Assembly: GCA_004321715.1 (NCBI GenBank)
Contig: SGYN01000003.1
Location: forward strand, 1 to 64,000
DNA: 64,000 nt
From: a bacterium
GTDB taxonomy: Bacteria > Fidelibacterota > Marinisomatia > Marinisomatales > TCS55
Direction of reading: 5' to 3'
Positions 63,732 through 64,000 of this stretch are shown here, one piece after another (the first letter of the stretch is position 1; each line of letters opens with the position of its first letter). The position numbers and the translations under genes are program-made. The notes beneath the pieces are model-generated. The model did no database searches. It saw only the letters and a program-made list of their open reading frames with translations, and was not told where the DNA came from.

Positions 63732-64000
63732 TTGAAAACCAACATTATATATGTAATTATTTTTTTATTGATTGACAATGTGAGCTCGACAGAAATTGAT
63801 TATTACTGGTCTGGGGCTGTTACCATAAACACTGGTGTGGTTTCTGTTGCAACTGATTCTGAAGCAGAAGTCAAAGTTCAGTACAGTGATACAAAAGATT
63901 TTAGTAAAAATAATTTATTTTCTAAATTATTCAAAACTAATAGCGAATCTGATTATTTTACTAAGGTGAAGCTAGAAAACCTAAAACCTAAAACAATTTA
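63732..64000 (+). CDS. PhoD-like phosphatase, N-terminal fragment (runs off the window)
   Basis: An open frame from the TTG at 63732 (GGAG seven bases upstream, overlapping the end of iolB) to the window edge, 89 codons. A signal peptide (about 1-20, ending VSS) is followed by EIDYYWSGAVTINTGVVSVA, a central AEVKVQYSDTKDF and VKLENLKPKTI. This is the pattern of the FnIII-like N-domain of PhoD-type alkaline phosphatases (W.GAVT, then v.Y, then v.L.nLkP.T.Y). It would add a second phosphatase to the phytate operon. The catalytic domain is outside the window. Confidence 0.65.
   Translation, partial: MKTNIIYVIIFLLIDNVSSTEIDYYWSGAVTINTGVVSVATDSEAEVKVQYSDTKDFSKNNLFSKLFKTNSESDYFTKVKLENLKPKTI

Overview
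The window is AT-rich, gene-dense DNA with no stretch over 300 bases lacking a gene, and no tRNA, rRNA, CRISPR array or insertion sequence that I could see. Several traits point to the FCB group, most likely a marine Marinimicrobia (SAR406)-type bacterium: a five-helix succinate dehydrogenase cytochrome b followed by a Bacteroidota-type sdhA, a secreted protease ending in an NYPNPFNP-type sorting domain, PorV-like outer-membrane proteins, large TonB-dependent receptors with carboxypeptidase-regulatory N-domains, and many lipoproteins. The lineage call is inference from gene content.

Region 1 (1-11871, minus strand). The edge carries sdhC and the start of sdhA, then a GCS2-family glutamate-cysteine ligase. 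Next is a compact seven-gene operon (9768 down to 2253, closed by a terminator at 2201-2227). It encodes, in transcription order, a carboxypeptidase-regulatory/FxLYD envelope protein, a CpoB-like TPR protein, an outer-membrane barrel-coil-TPR protein, MotA, MotB, a shortened FliF-like ring protein and a FliG-like rotor protein. No other flagellar gene is present. It reads as a flagellar stator/rotor core wired to envelope proteins and is one of the two main discoveries. Upstream lie a TPR lipoprotein, a phenylalanine-hydroxylase-type enzyme and an Smr-domain protein.

Region 2 (11993-26426) is mostly housekeeping and secreted enzymes: aldo/keto reductase, a divergent aldehyde dehydrogenase, a subtilase with a C-terminal sorting domain, pyruvate phosphate dikinase next to pyruvate kinase, ApaG, an M28 peptidase with PDZ domain, a lytic transglycosylase, and a short relic of a GH3 enzyme.

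Region 3 (26487-41849): ApbE, then a glycoside-catabolic block. It has DoxX, two Gfo/Idh/MocA oxidoreductases, an NHS-family MFS transporter and DUF1080 lipoproteins (one cut down to 81 residues), opposite a GH3 glucosidase. A trio of TonB receptor, secreted FnIII/sorting-domain protein and PorV-like barrel follows.

Region 4 (42142-64000) appears to be a dedicated phytate/inositol utilisation locus built as a divergon around an AraR-like GntR/LacI hybrid repressor with two near-identical palindromic operators. Rightward: TonB receptor, beta-propeller phytase, iolD, iolE, a transaldolase-family protein, iolB and a PhoD-like phosphatase cut by the window edge. Leftward: the repressor, two IolG-like dehydrogenases, a sugar ABC transporter, a hydroxyisobutyrate-dehydrogenase-like reductase, a TIM-barrel isomerase, a TRAP transporter, a PfkB kinase and a GntP permease. 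The proposed flow is outer-membrane capture of inositol phosphates, periplasmic dephosphorylation, uptake of inositol, and oxidation/dehydration/hydrolysis by IolG/E/D/B. The standard IolJ and IolA steps are missing and may be replaced by the transaldolase-like and reductase genes.

Three genes (at 7694, 45681 and 49786) lack a well-placed ATG/GTG/TTG start and seem to begin at AUA. In two of them the AUA overlaps the upstream stop codon.
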